This document shows, in pieces, positions 43,473 to 52,998 of a stretch of 64,000 bases of DNA. The notes below the pieces were generated by a model that ran no database searches, had not been told where the DNA came from, and saw nothing but the letters and a program-made list of their open reading frames with translations. The stretch lies in the NCBI RefSeq assembly GCF_902806685.2, contig NC_048547.1, positions 1,054,001 through 1,118,000 on the forward strand, written 5' to 3'. The first letter of the stretch is position 1. Each line of letters opens with the position of its first letter. Made by a program: the position numbers and the translations under genes. This DNA comes from Maniola hyperantus (Eukaryota > Arthropoda > Insecta > Lepidoptera > Nymphalidae).

Positions 43473-43529
43473 GACGGACTCCCTTGAAAAAGGACCCCGT
43501 ATGGGTTCGAAACTAGTCGGGCTAACGTC
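43473..43529 (+). ncRNA. Hammerhead-ribozyme-like fold in the right Penelope terminal repeat
   Basis: Stem I pairs GACG (43473-43476) with CGTC (43526-43529) and CCC (43481-43483) with GGG (43519-43521), around a 4x4 internal loop. Core TTGAAAA occupies the place of CUGANGA. Stem II GGACCC/GGGTTC has a 5-base loop. GAAA is at 43509-43512. Minimal stem III is CTAG, followed by a GTC cleavage triplet ending at 43518. Type I hammerheads are known in Penelope-like terminal repeats. The core differs at C3 and G8, both changed so that a U3-A8 pair could form. Activity is unknown. The left arm has the identical motif on the minus strand (42881-42937). Confidence 0.5.
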
Positions 43530-43630
43530 GACTACACACGTGAGTAAAGCCGGGACAGATAGTATTTATATTTACGTAGTTTTAATTTTGTCATTTTTAA
43601 TATTTGGTTATATATTTTTTTCTCATTAAA

Positions 43631-43735
43631 GGCATTCCGAACCAGTGGTAGATGCATCCGACTATTCGTAAGCACTTGTAAAAGTTTATACGAATAAAAA
43701 AAGATTTTCATTTTCATTTCATTTTCATTTTCTCT
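43631..43735 (+). mobile_element. LINE 3'UTR tail, (TTTCAT)n
   Basis: CCGAACCAGTGGTAGATGCA, AAGCACTTGTAAAAGTTTAT, then TTTTCATTTTCATTTCATTTTC. Confidence 0.5.
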
Positions 43736-43771
43736 TGGACTGTTCTGAGCTGAATAAACTTTTTTATTTAT

Positions 43772-43972
43772 TTATATATAAAAGGAAAAGCTTACTGATT
43801 GACTGACTGATCTATCACATCAACGCACAACTCAAACTACTGAACGAATCGTGCTGAAATTTCGCACGCAGATAGCTATTATAACGTATAGACATTCGCT
43901 AAGAAAGGATTTTTGAAAATTCAATCCCTAAGGGAGTAAAATAGGGATTTGAAATTTGTGTAGTCCATGTTG
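43772..43972 (+). mobile_element. Helitron family A, 3' end missing
   Basis: TATATATAAAAGGAAAAGC start and full core to GAAATTTGTGTAGTCCATG. The hairpin and CTAG are absent. Confidence 0.6.
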
Positions 43973-44019
43973 TTTAACCCACAACATAGAAGTAAAGTTT
44001 ATCATAAAAAATTACATGG

Positions 44020-44175
44020 AATCATCGATATAAATGACAAGATATGCCCAAACGAACAAAATTTTTCACGGGTTTGGAACCAAATAAATCAGTGCCACCT
44101 CTTAGATATTAATGAACGATCCGTTTGAAATCAAGACGTCACTGAGGTTTGCAATATCCCTGTCCGTACGAAGTA
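44020..44175 (+). mobile_element. Dispersed repeat G, copy 2
   Basis: ATCGATATAAATGACAAGAT to GTCCGTACGAAGTAATAAT, with an internal deletion of the segment before CCTGTCC. Confidence 0.6.
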
Positions 44176-44354
44176 ATAATAATAATATAATAATAATAAT
44201 TAAATTCTTTATTAAGGCAACAGAGACCCATATTTTGTTAGTATAGACAATGCTTAAAAACTATGTCAGTATAATCATTTTATTTTTACAACTATAATAC
44301 TATAATTAAATACAGTCACAATAAGGGCGCAAACAACAAGATTTTGGGATCACT

Positions 44355-44405
44355 TTCAAGCCCTCGTCCGGTCAACACTGCGTATTTACCGGACGAGAAC
44401 TTGAA
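44355..44405. repeat. 51-base hairpin
   Basis: TTCAAG/CTTGAA and CTCGTCCGGT/ACCGGACGAG pair, separated by 2-base bulges, around a 15-base loop. It could be a structured RNA or a small foldback remnant. Confidence 0.6.
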
Positions 44406-44871
44406 CAAATCGCTGGAGAATTGGCGAATCCAGCTTTCCCGCCATCATATTTAGTACCTATACTGTTGGAGCTCGAACGCAGCCTTGCCAGGATGAATGA
44501 CGTCCTTTTCCTTATAATGGCATAGAAATCATCCGTTCGTGCTTCTGCAAACATGTATATTTATAAGTCAATGCATGGAGTATCGCAACGTAATGATGCT
44601 ATTAAATTGTTTACATTTACGTAAAAACTAAAAGAGAACAAAGTTGCAACTAGCAATAATAAAAAGCTAGTGTATAAAAAGTTTGCCACGTAAATTGAAA
44701 TGTGTTTGTATTGCATTTTGACATGCGATGTTGTGTCGTTCGCAATCATTACTGGGAATTACACTTGTCAATTTCAATTCTATTTTTAATAATTGAATTT
44801 TTTAATTATAGAACGTTGCAATATTCTATATTTATGTTAAGGTGTGTGCTCACCGGATTGTCAAATCACTA
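44406..44871. other. Unassigned stretch
   Basis: No element ends or exon seen. Confidence 0.3.
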
Positions 44872-45081
44872 TCCCTATTATAAATGCGAAAGTGTGTTTG
44901 TTGTTGGTTTGTCCTTCAATCACGTAGCAACGGAGCAACGGATCAACGTGTTTTTTTACATGGCTATAGTCAAAGACCTGGAGAGTGACATAGGCTACTG
45001 TTTATATCGGAAACTTTAAGAGTTTCCACGGGATTTTCAAAAACCTAAATCCACGCGGACAAAGTCGCAGGCATCAGCTAG
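44872..45081 (+). mobile_element. Helitron family B, tandem copy 1
   Basis: TCCCTATTATAAATGCGAAAG to CAGGCATCAGCTAG, followed by TAATTTATAAGTTTCCAAAA, the same flank that follows the next copy. Confidence 0.68.
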
Positions 45082-45107
45082 TAATTTATAAGTTTCCAAA
45101 ACCGCAC

Positions 45108-45374
45108 CCTTAGGTATTATAAATGCGAAAGTGTGTTTGTTTGTCAGTTTATTGGTTTGTTAGTTTGTCCATCAATCACGTCGCAACGGATTGACGCGAT
45201 TTTTTGAATGGGTATACATATAATAAAAAATAAAAATCTTTTTTATTCAAATATTTATAGACATAAAGACAGGAAGAGTGACATAGGCTACTTTTTATAT
45301 CGGAAAATCAAAGAGTTCCCACGGGATTTTTAAAAACCTAATTCCAGGTGGATAAAGTCGCGGGCATCAGCTAG
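45108..45374 (+). mobile_element. Helitron family B, tandem copy 2
   Basis: TATTATAAATGCGAAAGTG to GCGGGCATCAGCTAG, then TGATTTATAAGTTTCCAAAA. About 40 bases at 45221-45260 (AATCTTTTTTATTCAAATA) look like a small insertion. Confidence 0.65.
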
Positions 45375-45488
45375 TGATTTATAAGTTTCCAAAATTGTAT
45401 TGGCAATAAATGAAAAAAAAATAAGCGTCCCCATAAAGCCAGCGCTCCCGCAACGCGACACCATCGGCCATGTTCGCCATAAAACCAT

Positions 45489-45829
45489 ATTTAAGCCGGC
45501 CTTACACGAACGATTTATTGAAATTTTGTAAATCATTTTAATTGGTGCCCGCCATCGATATAAATGACAAGAGATGCCCAAGCGAACAAAATTTTTCACG
45601 GTTTTGGAACCAAATAAATCAGCGCCACCTCTTAGATCATACTTGAACGACCCGTTTGAAATCCAGACAACACTGAGGTTGCATTGGTGCTATTAGCACC
45701 ACTGAATCGGTGCCATTTTGTTTGTTCAATGGCTCTGTCCATACGAAGTAATATAATAAGTCAATGTATTTAAGCCGGGCTTACACGAACGATTTATCGA
45801 TATGTAAATCATTTTAATTGGTGCCCGCG
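45489..45829. repeat. Direct repeat H flanking repeat G copy 3
   Basis: TTAAGCCGGCCTTACACGAAC to GGTGCCCGC occurs at 45489-45551 and again at 45770-45829. Repeat G (CATCGATATAAATGACAAGA to AGTCAATG, 45553-45769) fills the interval exactly. Confidence 0.65.
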
Positions 45830-45983
45830 GACATTTTTTAGTGTAATTGGCAGCTCCGCCATTTTTCACTTGCGTATAGACGTACCTACGATTTTTCCGT
45901 GATTGTACACACTTGAACACTTTTCGTGATGCTGACTCGTCAATTTTAAGGCAGCCTAAAAAATTAAGTTTTAAAAAAAATCA

Positions 45984-46165
45984 GATACCAGTTAGCCCTT
46001 GACGGCAATCTCATCTGGTGATAAGTGATGATGACCTATGGAAGTTTGTATTAAACTCATACTTACCTGCCCATTTTGGTTTCTACCCGGCATCGTACTG
46101 GAACGTCAAATCGCTTGGCAGCACCGCTTTGCCGGTACGGTTATTACTAGCCACGACCGAAACCT
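45984..46165 (-). mobile_element. SINE family S, 3' half
   Basis: CAGATACCAGTTAGCCCTTG to CACGACCGAAACCTCCCGC. It joins directly to a Helitron A 3' half at 46169. Confidence 0.6.
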
Positions 46166-46168
46166 CCC

Positions 46169-46268
46169 GCAGCCGCTAAGAAAGGATTTTTGAAAACTTA
46201 ACCCCTAAGGGGGTGAAATAGGGGTTTGAAATTTGTGTAGTCCACGCGAAGTCGCGAGCATAAGCTAG
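46169..46268 (+). mobile_element. Helitron family A, 3' half
   Basis: CCGCTAAGAAAGGATTTTTG to GCGAGCATAAGCTAG; 5' half absent. Confidence 0.6.
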
Positions 46269-46302
46269 TTATACCTACATTAAATTTATTTAATGATTTT
46301 TA

Positions 46303-46552
46303 AAATTAAATTAAATTAAATTAAATTAAATTAAATTAAATTAAATTAAATTAAATTAAATTAAATTAAATTAAATTAAATTAAATTAAATTAAATTAAA
46401 TTAAATTAAATTAAATTAAATTAAATTAAATTAAATTAAATTAAATTAAATTAAATTAAATTAAATTAAATTAAATTAAATTAAATTAAACTAAATTAAA
46501 CTAAATTAAATTAAATTAAATTAAATTAAATTAAATTAAATTAAATTAAAAT
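46303..46552. repeat. (TTAAA)n microsatellite, about 250 bp
   Basis: Some 50 near-perfect pentamers with C substitutions at about 46491 and 46501. Confidence 0.95.
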
Positions 46553-46560
46553 AAATGTCA

Positions 46561-46600
46561 AATTCCGTGCGCGAGTTTGACTCGCACTTGGGCGGTTTTT
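46561..46600 (-). mobile_element. Repeat E, 5' end only
   Basis: TTCCGTGCGCGAGTTTGACT and CGCACTTGGGCGGTTTTTTT. Confidence 0.5.
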
Positions 46601-46611
46601 TTTAATCACAA

Positions 46612-46672
46612 CTTGTTTTTAATCGACTTAAAAAAAGGGGGAGGTTCTCAATTCGTCGGAATCTTTTTTTTT
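46612..46672. mobile_element. Terminus of dispersed repeat Z
   Basis: AATCGACTTAAAAAAAGGGG and GGTTCTCAATTCGTCGGAATC, also seen reversed at 48955-48996 and 60327-60377. Confidence 0.45.
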
Positions 46673-46861
46673 CGCCCCATATCTGTAAGTGCAGAGGCAA
46701 TTTTTTTTCGATACAAATGAAAAATTTATCCTCCGTTCCGTTCGGCATTTACAATAACGTTGCCGTTTATTTTCGAACGTCATACGTTCGTTTTATGTCC
46801 AAACATTATTGTTCCGCTTTTATATCTTTTCGTTCAGGAATTTATGATTTCAGTATTACTT

Positions 46862-47215
46862 ATACAGGGTGTAACCAGAACACTGATCAAAATGAAGACA
46901 GGTGATAGTAGTGATGATTACTGATATTATGATATCACAAAAAACGCGAAAAAAAAACATTAAAAAAATCGTATAATTTTGTTAAAGTTTACGATATATT
47001 GCAAATAAAACATCTGACTGAGCTAGAGGTCAACGAACGTTGTGAAAGTAGGCCACTCGGAGTCCCCGAGTTTTGCACGCTATACATTGCAGTTTTGAAA
47101 AATTCTTAACCACTAAAAGTACAAAACGAGAAAAATAGTTATTGGTATTGGATTGTGTTTAGGTACTATAACAATAACGCTAAGTTTTTGCTAGCGTTCT
47201 GGTTACATCCTGTAT
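46862..47215. mobile_element. 354-bp MITE with 20-bp ends, TA flanks
   Basis: ATACAGGGTGTAACCAGAAC at the left pairs with GTTCTGGTTACATCCTGTAT at the right (one mismatch). TA lies at both junctions. No coding capacity. Confidence 0.72.
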
Positions 47216-47261
47216 TTTCATTGCTTCCAACAATATAATGTTCTGTTCTCTAATTCAATGT

Positions 47262-47335
47262 TTGTCGGTTTGTCTTTCAATCACGCCGCAACGGAGCAAC
47301 AGATTGACGTAATTTATTGCATGGATATAAAATTA
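47262..47335 (+). mobile_element. Helitron family B internal fragment
   Basis: GTCGGTTTGTCTTTCAATCACGCCGCAACGGAGCAACAGATTGACG; ends lost. Confidence 0.45.
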
Positions 47336-47890
47336 CTATACTATAGTTTGACTAATAATAATATTATATTCATTAAAAAATTAAGCACATATTTTATTCA
47401 TTACTTACCAAGATTAATTATGCACCCGCTATAATTTGATTCCATATAACATTCTGATAAGTAAATTAATTCTATACGGAATGAAAAATACAACATCTTT
47501 AGAGCAAAAAGAGCGGCCATCGATCAACACAACTAAAACAACTTATCATCTGTCCGACAAAAAACAGAAATCCATTACAAGAGAGCATTAACTAACAAAT
47601 GTTCACACTTAACCTTTCTTTCGTATCCATGATATACATCGTTGGAATACGGCTTATTATTACACTGAAACCAACTTACCGTTTCCTTCTACACCGCTCT
47701 TAATTTAAACAAAACTAAGTTCATAATCGCTTGTAGAGTAACATAAGTAAGTTGGTAATGTCTTTAACACAGGGAGGTATCTCAGGTGTCGTGGAAAACT
47801 TAATTTATGTTAAACTCGTCGGTGCCGCGATTATTCAACTCGCCCGCGATGGTAGATAAGCAAGATTAATCGAGTACGGCCCTGTATAAA
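47336..47890. other. Unassigned stretch
   Basis: No recognised element or exon. Confidence 0.3.
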
Positions 47891-47892
47891 AA

Positions 47893-48552
47893 ACTGGAAA
47901 AGTCCGAGTTGGATTCGCGCACCTAAGGTTCCGTATTGGATGATACATATTTATTGTGTTGCTTAAAACTGCGATAGTTATGTAAAATATTTTTTATGTA
48001 ATACTAAGCTGATGCCCATGACTTCGAACGCGTGGATTTAGGCTTTTAAAAATCCCGTGGGAACTTTTTGATATTCCAGGATAAAGACACTCTCAGGTCT
48101 TAAACTATACCCATGCAAAAAACCACGTCGATCTGTAGCTCCGTTGCAACGTGTTAGAAGGACAAACCAACAAACCAAAATCCAATAAACTAACAAACAA
48201 ACACACTTTTTTATAATGTAATAGGTATAGGTTTTGATTTATTTATGAGTGTTAAAAAATGCAGCATAAATGGACATATTTTTTAACTTAGAAGCTTGAG
48301 TTTAGTAGGTAAACTTTAATAGTAAAAAGAAATAAAATAGTTTTTTTTTTATAAAAATAATTTTTATAGTAAAATAATTTACATTATTAGACTTCAATAA
48401 TATGTGATATTGATTTCAACTTGATACCTCCAAGCGTTCCTGAGAAAAAGGGTCTTGACAGATAAACAAACAGGCAGATAGTCAGACGGATAGGAAGTGA
48501 TCCTATAATATAAGGGTTCCTTTTTCCTTTTGAGGTACGGAACCCTAAAAAT
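47893..48552 (+). mobile_element. Repeat E split around a Helitron B remnant
   Basis: The 5' end of E (AAAAGTCCGAGTTGGATTCG, 47893-47945) and its 3' end (GACAGATAAACAAACAGGCA to ACGGAACCCTAAAAA, 48430-48552) flank 48001-48230. The latter is an antisense family B Helitron (ACTAAGCTGATGCCCATGAC to AACAAACACACTTTTTTA). Nesting is inferred; the joins are decayed. Confidence 0.5.
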
Positions 48553-48954
48553 ACGGGAACAAGCCACTCGTGTGGTACTGTCACCGAAATAAAGGAATTA
48601 GGACTTCCTTTGCGTGAATTTAGTGACAATAAAATACCCCGACTTTGTGTGGATTAGAATTTATAATCTCACTCTTTAATCTTTTGAGGTAGGTAGGTAG
48701 GTAGGTACCTATAAATTAATACCTACTGTGTCCTACGTATTTTTTCTTGTTTTTAAAAACTTTTTAAAACTTTTTGAATCTTGAATAGAAGCAGTTTAAC
48801 TTTGTGGAAATCCATGATATACCAAAAGCTTAATCTAAATATATAAAATTTTTATGGGACCACCACCGAAACATCCTGTGTTGATTAAAAAAAAATTTGC
48901 AAATCGCTCCAGAAACCTGGACAAAATCGATGTAAAAAAAAGTTGAAAAAAAAA

Positions 48955-48996
48955 CGGGCCGAATTGAGAACCACCTCCTTTTTGTAAGTCGGTTAA
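48955..48996. mobile_element. Terminus of dispersed repeat Z
   Basis: GGGCCGAATTGAGAACCACC and TTTGTAAGTCGGTTAAAAAGG. Confidence 0.45.
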
Positions 48997-49135
48997 AAAG
49001 GAAAAGGTGACTGACTGACTGACTGACTGACTGACTGACTGACTTACTGATTGACTGAAAATTCAATCTTAAGGGGTGAAATAGGGGTTTGAAATTTCTT
49101 GCAGTTCACGCGGACGAAGTCGCGAGCATAAGCTA
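48997..49135 (+). mobile_element. Helitron family A with internal deletion
   Basis: AAGGAAAAGGTGACTGACTG with about 10 CTGA units, then a jump to AAAATTCAATCTTAAGGGG and the normal CGCGAGCATAAGCTAG end. Confidence 0.66.
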
Positions 49136-49140
49136 GAATT

Positions 49141-49278
49141 ACAATAAAACTTAAAGCTAGCCTTATCTAATTACTATACAAATCATGCCCGCGTGGAATG
49201 TTGCCAAAAATACTGGCTGCATTTCCACGCTGGACAGCCTGGCTGATCCGTTGAGCTCAAAAAATGAGCCAGCCCTTC
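49141..49278 (-). pseudogene. LINE W C-terminal fragment, copy 3
   Basis: ACAATAAAACTTAAAGCTAGC through GGCTGCATTTCCACGCTGGA, then a small change (GTTGAGCTCAAAA) and the RAGSFF-equivalent. It is shorter than copy 2 and more diverged. Confidence 0.58.
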
Positions 49279-49329
49279 TGTTAAGTTAATGGGCAAGGGA
49301 GTTGTTAACAACTGCGGAATAAGGGATGA

Positions 49330-49500
49330 AACGTCATTATCACCAACCCATCGCCGACCCACTATGATCACGGGTCTCATCTCAGTATAAGAAGAGCTTA
49401 GGCCATAGTCCTCCACGTTAGCCAAGTGTAGATTGGCAGACTGCACACATGTTTGAAAACATTATGTAGAACTCTCAGGAATGTAACTAGGTTTCCTCAT
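49330..49500 (-). mobile_element. GATGAT SINE, 3' half
   Basis: CGTCATTATCACCAACCCAT, GTGTAGATTGGCAGACTGCA and AGGTTTCCTCATGG. Confidence 0.6.
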
Positions 49501-49751
49501 GGTTTTAATGAATTTTTAATAAAATTTTTTAACCATTTCTGTCTTAGAGATAGATACTTAGGTACATAGAAAGTTTATCTTATTCACTTCAAGCTGTAGG
49601 CTCTGTAGCGAGCTGCTCTGTGCCACAAAGCGACGCAAGCCGCTGAGGTCAGCGGAAAGCCCTTTGAACTGCTAATCTGAACCGCCTTCAAGTTAAATGC
49701 TGCATAAATCTACAAGTGGAAACAGAGAAATACGTGGAGCTTCTAATCTAT

Positions 49752-49971
49752 CTTAAATATATAAAAGGAAAAGGTGACTGACCGACTGGCTAAACTATCA
49801 ACGCACAGCTCAAACTACTGGACGGATCGGGCTGAAATTTAGCATGCAGATAGCTATTATGACGTATACATCCGCTAAGAAAGGATTTTTGAAAATTCAA
49901 CTCCTAAGGGGGTGAAATAGAGGATTGAAATTGGTCTAGTCCACGCGGACGAAAAGGCGAGCATACGCTAG
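49752..49971 (+). mobile_element. Helitron family A
   Basis: TTAAATATATAAAAGGAAAAGG to GGCGAGCATACGCTAG. The hairpin is partly decayed (GGACGAAAAGGCG). Confidence 0.66.
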
Positions 49972-49991
49972 TACTCAATATGGTGGTAAAT

Positions 49992-50317
49992 TCTTCATCG
50001 TCATCATTCCATTGCCAGCTCACTACTGAGCACGGTTCTCCAGTCTCTACTCAGAATGAGAAGATTTTAGGTCATAGTTCACCACGCCGCACCGACCGGG
50101 TAAGTGCTGATTGGCAGACTTCACACACCTTTAAAAACATTATGGAGAACTCTACATACAGGTTTCCTCACGATGTTTTCCTTCACCGCTAAACCAAGTG
50201 ATATTTAATTACTTAAAACGCACATAACTCCGAAAAGTTAGAGGTGCGTGCCCGGGATCGAACCCCCCGACCTCCGATTAGAAGGAAGACGTCCTAACAA
50301 CTAGGCTATCACAGCTA
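49992..50317 (-). mobile_element. GATGAT SINE, full-length antisense
   Basis: Reads on the minus strand AGCTGTGATAGCCTAGTTGT (box A region), GGTTCGATCCCGGGCACGC (box B), body, and a decayed GATGATGA tail. About 325 bp. Confidence 0.74.
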
Positions 50318-50616
50318 AGATATTAGGGAACAAGTATCTTTAATTTTCGTAATATCATCCATCTCCAAGGTTTTCCCAGTTCGTAATGATTTGTATTCCA
50401 AGACGACGGGTAGTGCCGAGGGCGGCGCGGCGCGCGGCGGTGGGTGTTCACCACCAAAACATCGCCGCCATTAACTTGGTAGGTATATAAATGCCTGATA
50501 ACTATGCTATCTTCTTATAAAGTTCTTCTTTAATGCTATTATCATATTGTGTTGAATATTTACTTTCTGGCTTTTAAAAGCAAAATTAAAGTCAAAAATT
50601 ATTTATTTCATATTAA

Positions 50617-51094
50617 AAAACCGGCCAAGTGCGAGTCAGGCTCGCGCAATGAGGGTTCCGTACTACAGTCGTATTTTTTCGACATTTTGCACGATAATTA
50701 AAAAACTATGATGCATAAAAATAAATAAAAATCTGTTTTAGAATGTACAGGTGAAGACCTTTCATATGATACCCCACTTGATATAGTCACTCACTTCGAA
50801 AGTTGAAAATACTAATTATTCGTTTATGACCACAATTTAATTTTTTTTGTGTGATCTAACCCTAAATTCACGGTTTCCAGATTTGTCCCCAAATGTCAGC
50901 TATAAGATCTACCTACCTGCCAAATTTCATGATTCTAGGTCAACGGGAAGTACCCTGTAGGTTTCTTGACAGACAGACGGACGTCCGGACGGACGGACGG
51001 ACGGACGGACGGACGGACGGACGGACGGACGGACAGACAACAAAGTGATCCTATAAGGGTTCCGTTTTTCCTTTTGAGGTACGGAACCCTAAAA
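50617..51094 (+). mobile_element. Repeat E with expanded (GGAC)n
   Basis: AAAAACCGGCCAAGTGCGAG to ACGGAACCCTAAAAA. The usual short (GACA)n is expanded to about 14 GGAC units at 50980-51035. Confidence 0.75.
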
Positions 51095-51229
51095 ATCACA
51101 TTTGTTGCATGGGAGCCCCCTTAAATATTTATTTTATGCCGTTTTTTAGTACCTAAGTAGGTATTTGTAATACAGCGGCGACAGAAATACATCATCTGTG
51201 AAAATATCAACTGTCTAACTATTATGAGA

Positions 51230-51324
51230 TACAGCCTGGTGACAGACAGACAGACGGATGGACAGCGGAGTCTTAGTACCTAATAGGGTCGCGTTTTACC
51301 CTTTGGATACGGAACCCTAAAAAA
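51230..51324 (+). mobile_element. Diverged relative of repeat E, 3' end
   Basis: GACAGACAGACAGACGGATG, GGATACGGAACCCTAAAAA; the stem partner has changed to GGGTCGCGTT. Confidence 0.45.
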
Positions 51325-51416
51325 CTAGCATCTATAGTATCAACTATCAAGTAATAATATGTCGTAGCCTGAAACTTTTTTATATGTGTGTTCTTTGAAC
51401 ACAAGCAATGCACAAT

Positions 51417-51632
51417 GTCATCGATATAAATGACAAGATATGGTCAAGCGAACAAAATTTTTCACGGTTTAGAAACCAAATAAATCAGCGCCACCTCTTA
51501 TAGATACTAATGAACGACCCGTTTGAAATCCAGACATCACTGAGGTTGCATTGGTGCTAAAGCACCACTGAGTCGATGCCATTTTGTTTGTTCAATAACC
51601 CTGTCCATACGAAGTAATATATAAGTCAATAG
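51417..51632 (+). mobile_element. Dispersed repeat G, copy 4
   Basis: CATCGATATAAATGACAAGA to CCATACGAAGTAATATATAAGTCAAT, nearly complete. Confidence 0.65.
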
Positions 51633-51837
51633 CACAATGTAGGTACATTTAACGCAACTTAATTGACACTTCATTATGCGCCGAGTGTGGCCAAGTGAAA
51701 TTCGAATTTCAAAATCCCATTACAATGATAGTTTGCTCAAACATCGCGTGATCATGATAATGTGGTCAAATTGAAACGACTATTGTTGTGGTAGGGATGC
51801 CCAAGAGGGGATTTTGGGATTTACTCGAGCGCGTCAG

Positions 51838-52020
51838 ATTTTTTTTTTTTTTTTTAAAGAATATTAGCCATATTAAATGACTGAAATTCCCCTTTCCTCT
51901 CCAATTAAGCGTCAGGCTTGTGCTAGGAGTAGGTACGACAATAGTGCAACGGGCGGGATTTGAACCGTCGACCTTTCGGTTTTCAGTCCACTCCTATACC
52001 AGTTGAGCTATTGAGGCTTA
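51838..52020 (-). mobile_element. tRNA-Phe-like SINE (family T)
   Basis: On the minus strand the head is GCCTCAATAGCTCAACTGGT (box A), an anticodon-loop-like CTGAAAA (GAA) and GGTTCAAATCCCGCCCG (box B). Then follow TTGCACTATTGTCGTACCTA, CTCCTAGCACAAGCCTGACG and a poly(A) tail reversed at 51838-51856. A second copy is at 55558-55735. Confidence 0.7.
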
Positions 52021-52340
52021 AGACAAGGCAAGTTAATTAGATGCAGATAAGTGTGCACTTCATTGATCTGAAAATTTGAGCGTGACATAAGGAAATGGGA
52101 GAGTCACAAAGTTTCAAACATCGGTCATGACTTTTGGTTGCGTCCAAATCGTCAGTTTTTTGAATATTAATAAAATTGAGGGTTCACTTAACATCCCTTC
52201 TCAATATCTGACGCGCTCGATAAATATTTTTGGGTCTATTTTCGTTTCTTTTTTTTTTAATTTATAGACTCGCGCTTGGCTGCCATTAGACCTGATGGGA
52301 AGTCATAATGCAGCCTCATATTGAACGCCCTCTTCTACAC

Positions 52341-52901
52341 CTTAGTACGACCACCCCCCCCTATGCAAACCGGCAGATAAATATTTTGCGATAAAAAAAA
52401 CGCGTGGGGCGCATTATATATCTACTATTAATATCTAAAGCCTATCTAAAGTATTTATTTGTGAATATATATTTTTTACATTTTTGAAAACCTGTACGCG
52501 CTCTCCCCACCAGTGAAAGGGGTTACATCACATAACCTTTTTTTCTTTTTAGCACCTAATCTTCACAATCCAATAGGTCCCCACGACGCTCGAGTAAATC
52601 CCTATTTAGCCACTTGGACTCCCCTACTATTGTAAGAATAGCTCAAACATTCATGCCACGGGTGTTTCTGGACGGTTAATAACGTTAATTGATTTGGAAA
52701 ATTTTCAACACGACCGCGTATCGACGCGACGGACGGACGTGGCAAATAGCTCGGTCACGAAAAACAACCGCATAGCAATCAAACTACAGATAATTTAATA
52801 TACAGATATGCAACTAGCGTGGCCCCCTCAGTCCCTCTCGCTCAAGCAGAGGTAGGTACTTACTAACTTGTGATATGTTATTCCTTCTATTTTACTATTG
52901 T
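52341..52901. other. Unassigned stretch before the RTE insertion
   Basis: No recognised element beyond 52258-52340, which shares TAGACTCGCGCTTGGCTGCC with the LINE fragment at 19530. Confidence 0.3.
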
Positions 52902-52910
52902 ATTGTAGGC

Positions 52911-52991
52911 TAATAACTAAAAAGTGCAATAACTAAAAAAAAAGTATTTAATAACTAAAAAAAAGTGTTTAATAACTAAAAAGTGCAATAA
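52911..52991. repeat. Repeated AATAACTAAAA-AGTGC units at the LINE 5' junction
   Basis: Four to five imperfect copies of AATAACTAAAAA(GTGC/GTTT/GTATTT) lead into AATAACTACAGATTG, the first bases of LINE homology. They lie inside the target duplication, so they arose during or after insertion. Confidence 0.75.
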
Positions 52992-52998
52992 CTACAGA

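Larger units (their letters stand above)
42841..43569 (+). mobile_element. Penelope-like element, 5' truncated, with inverted terminal repeats
   Basis: The left (42841-43040, reversed) and right (43374-43569) arms are nearly identical inverted repeats of about 195 bases. Between them is coding sequence of the C-terminal GIY-YIG endonuclease region of Penelope-like elements. Terminal repeats that may be inverted around a 5'-truncated copy are characteristic of this class. Arm identity is very high, with main differences in a G run, so insertion is recent. No duplicated target could be fixed. Confidence 0.72.

Noticed and set aside
51950..52020. A tRNA-Phe gene on the minus strand
   Set aside because: The boxes and a GAA anticodon loop are visible, but a second copy has the same downstream body and poly(A), so this is a SINE head.
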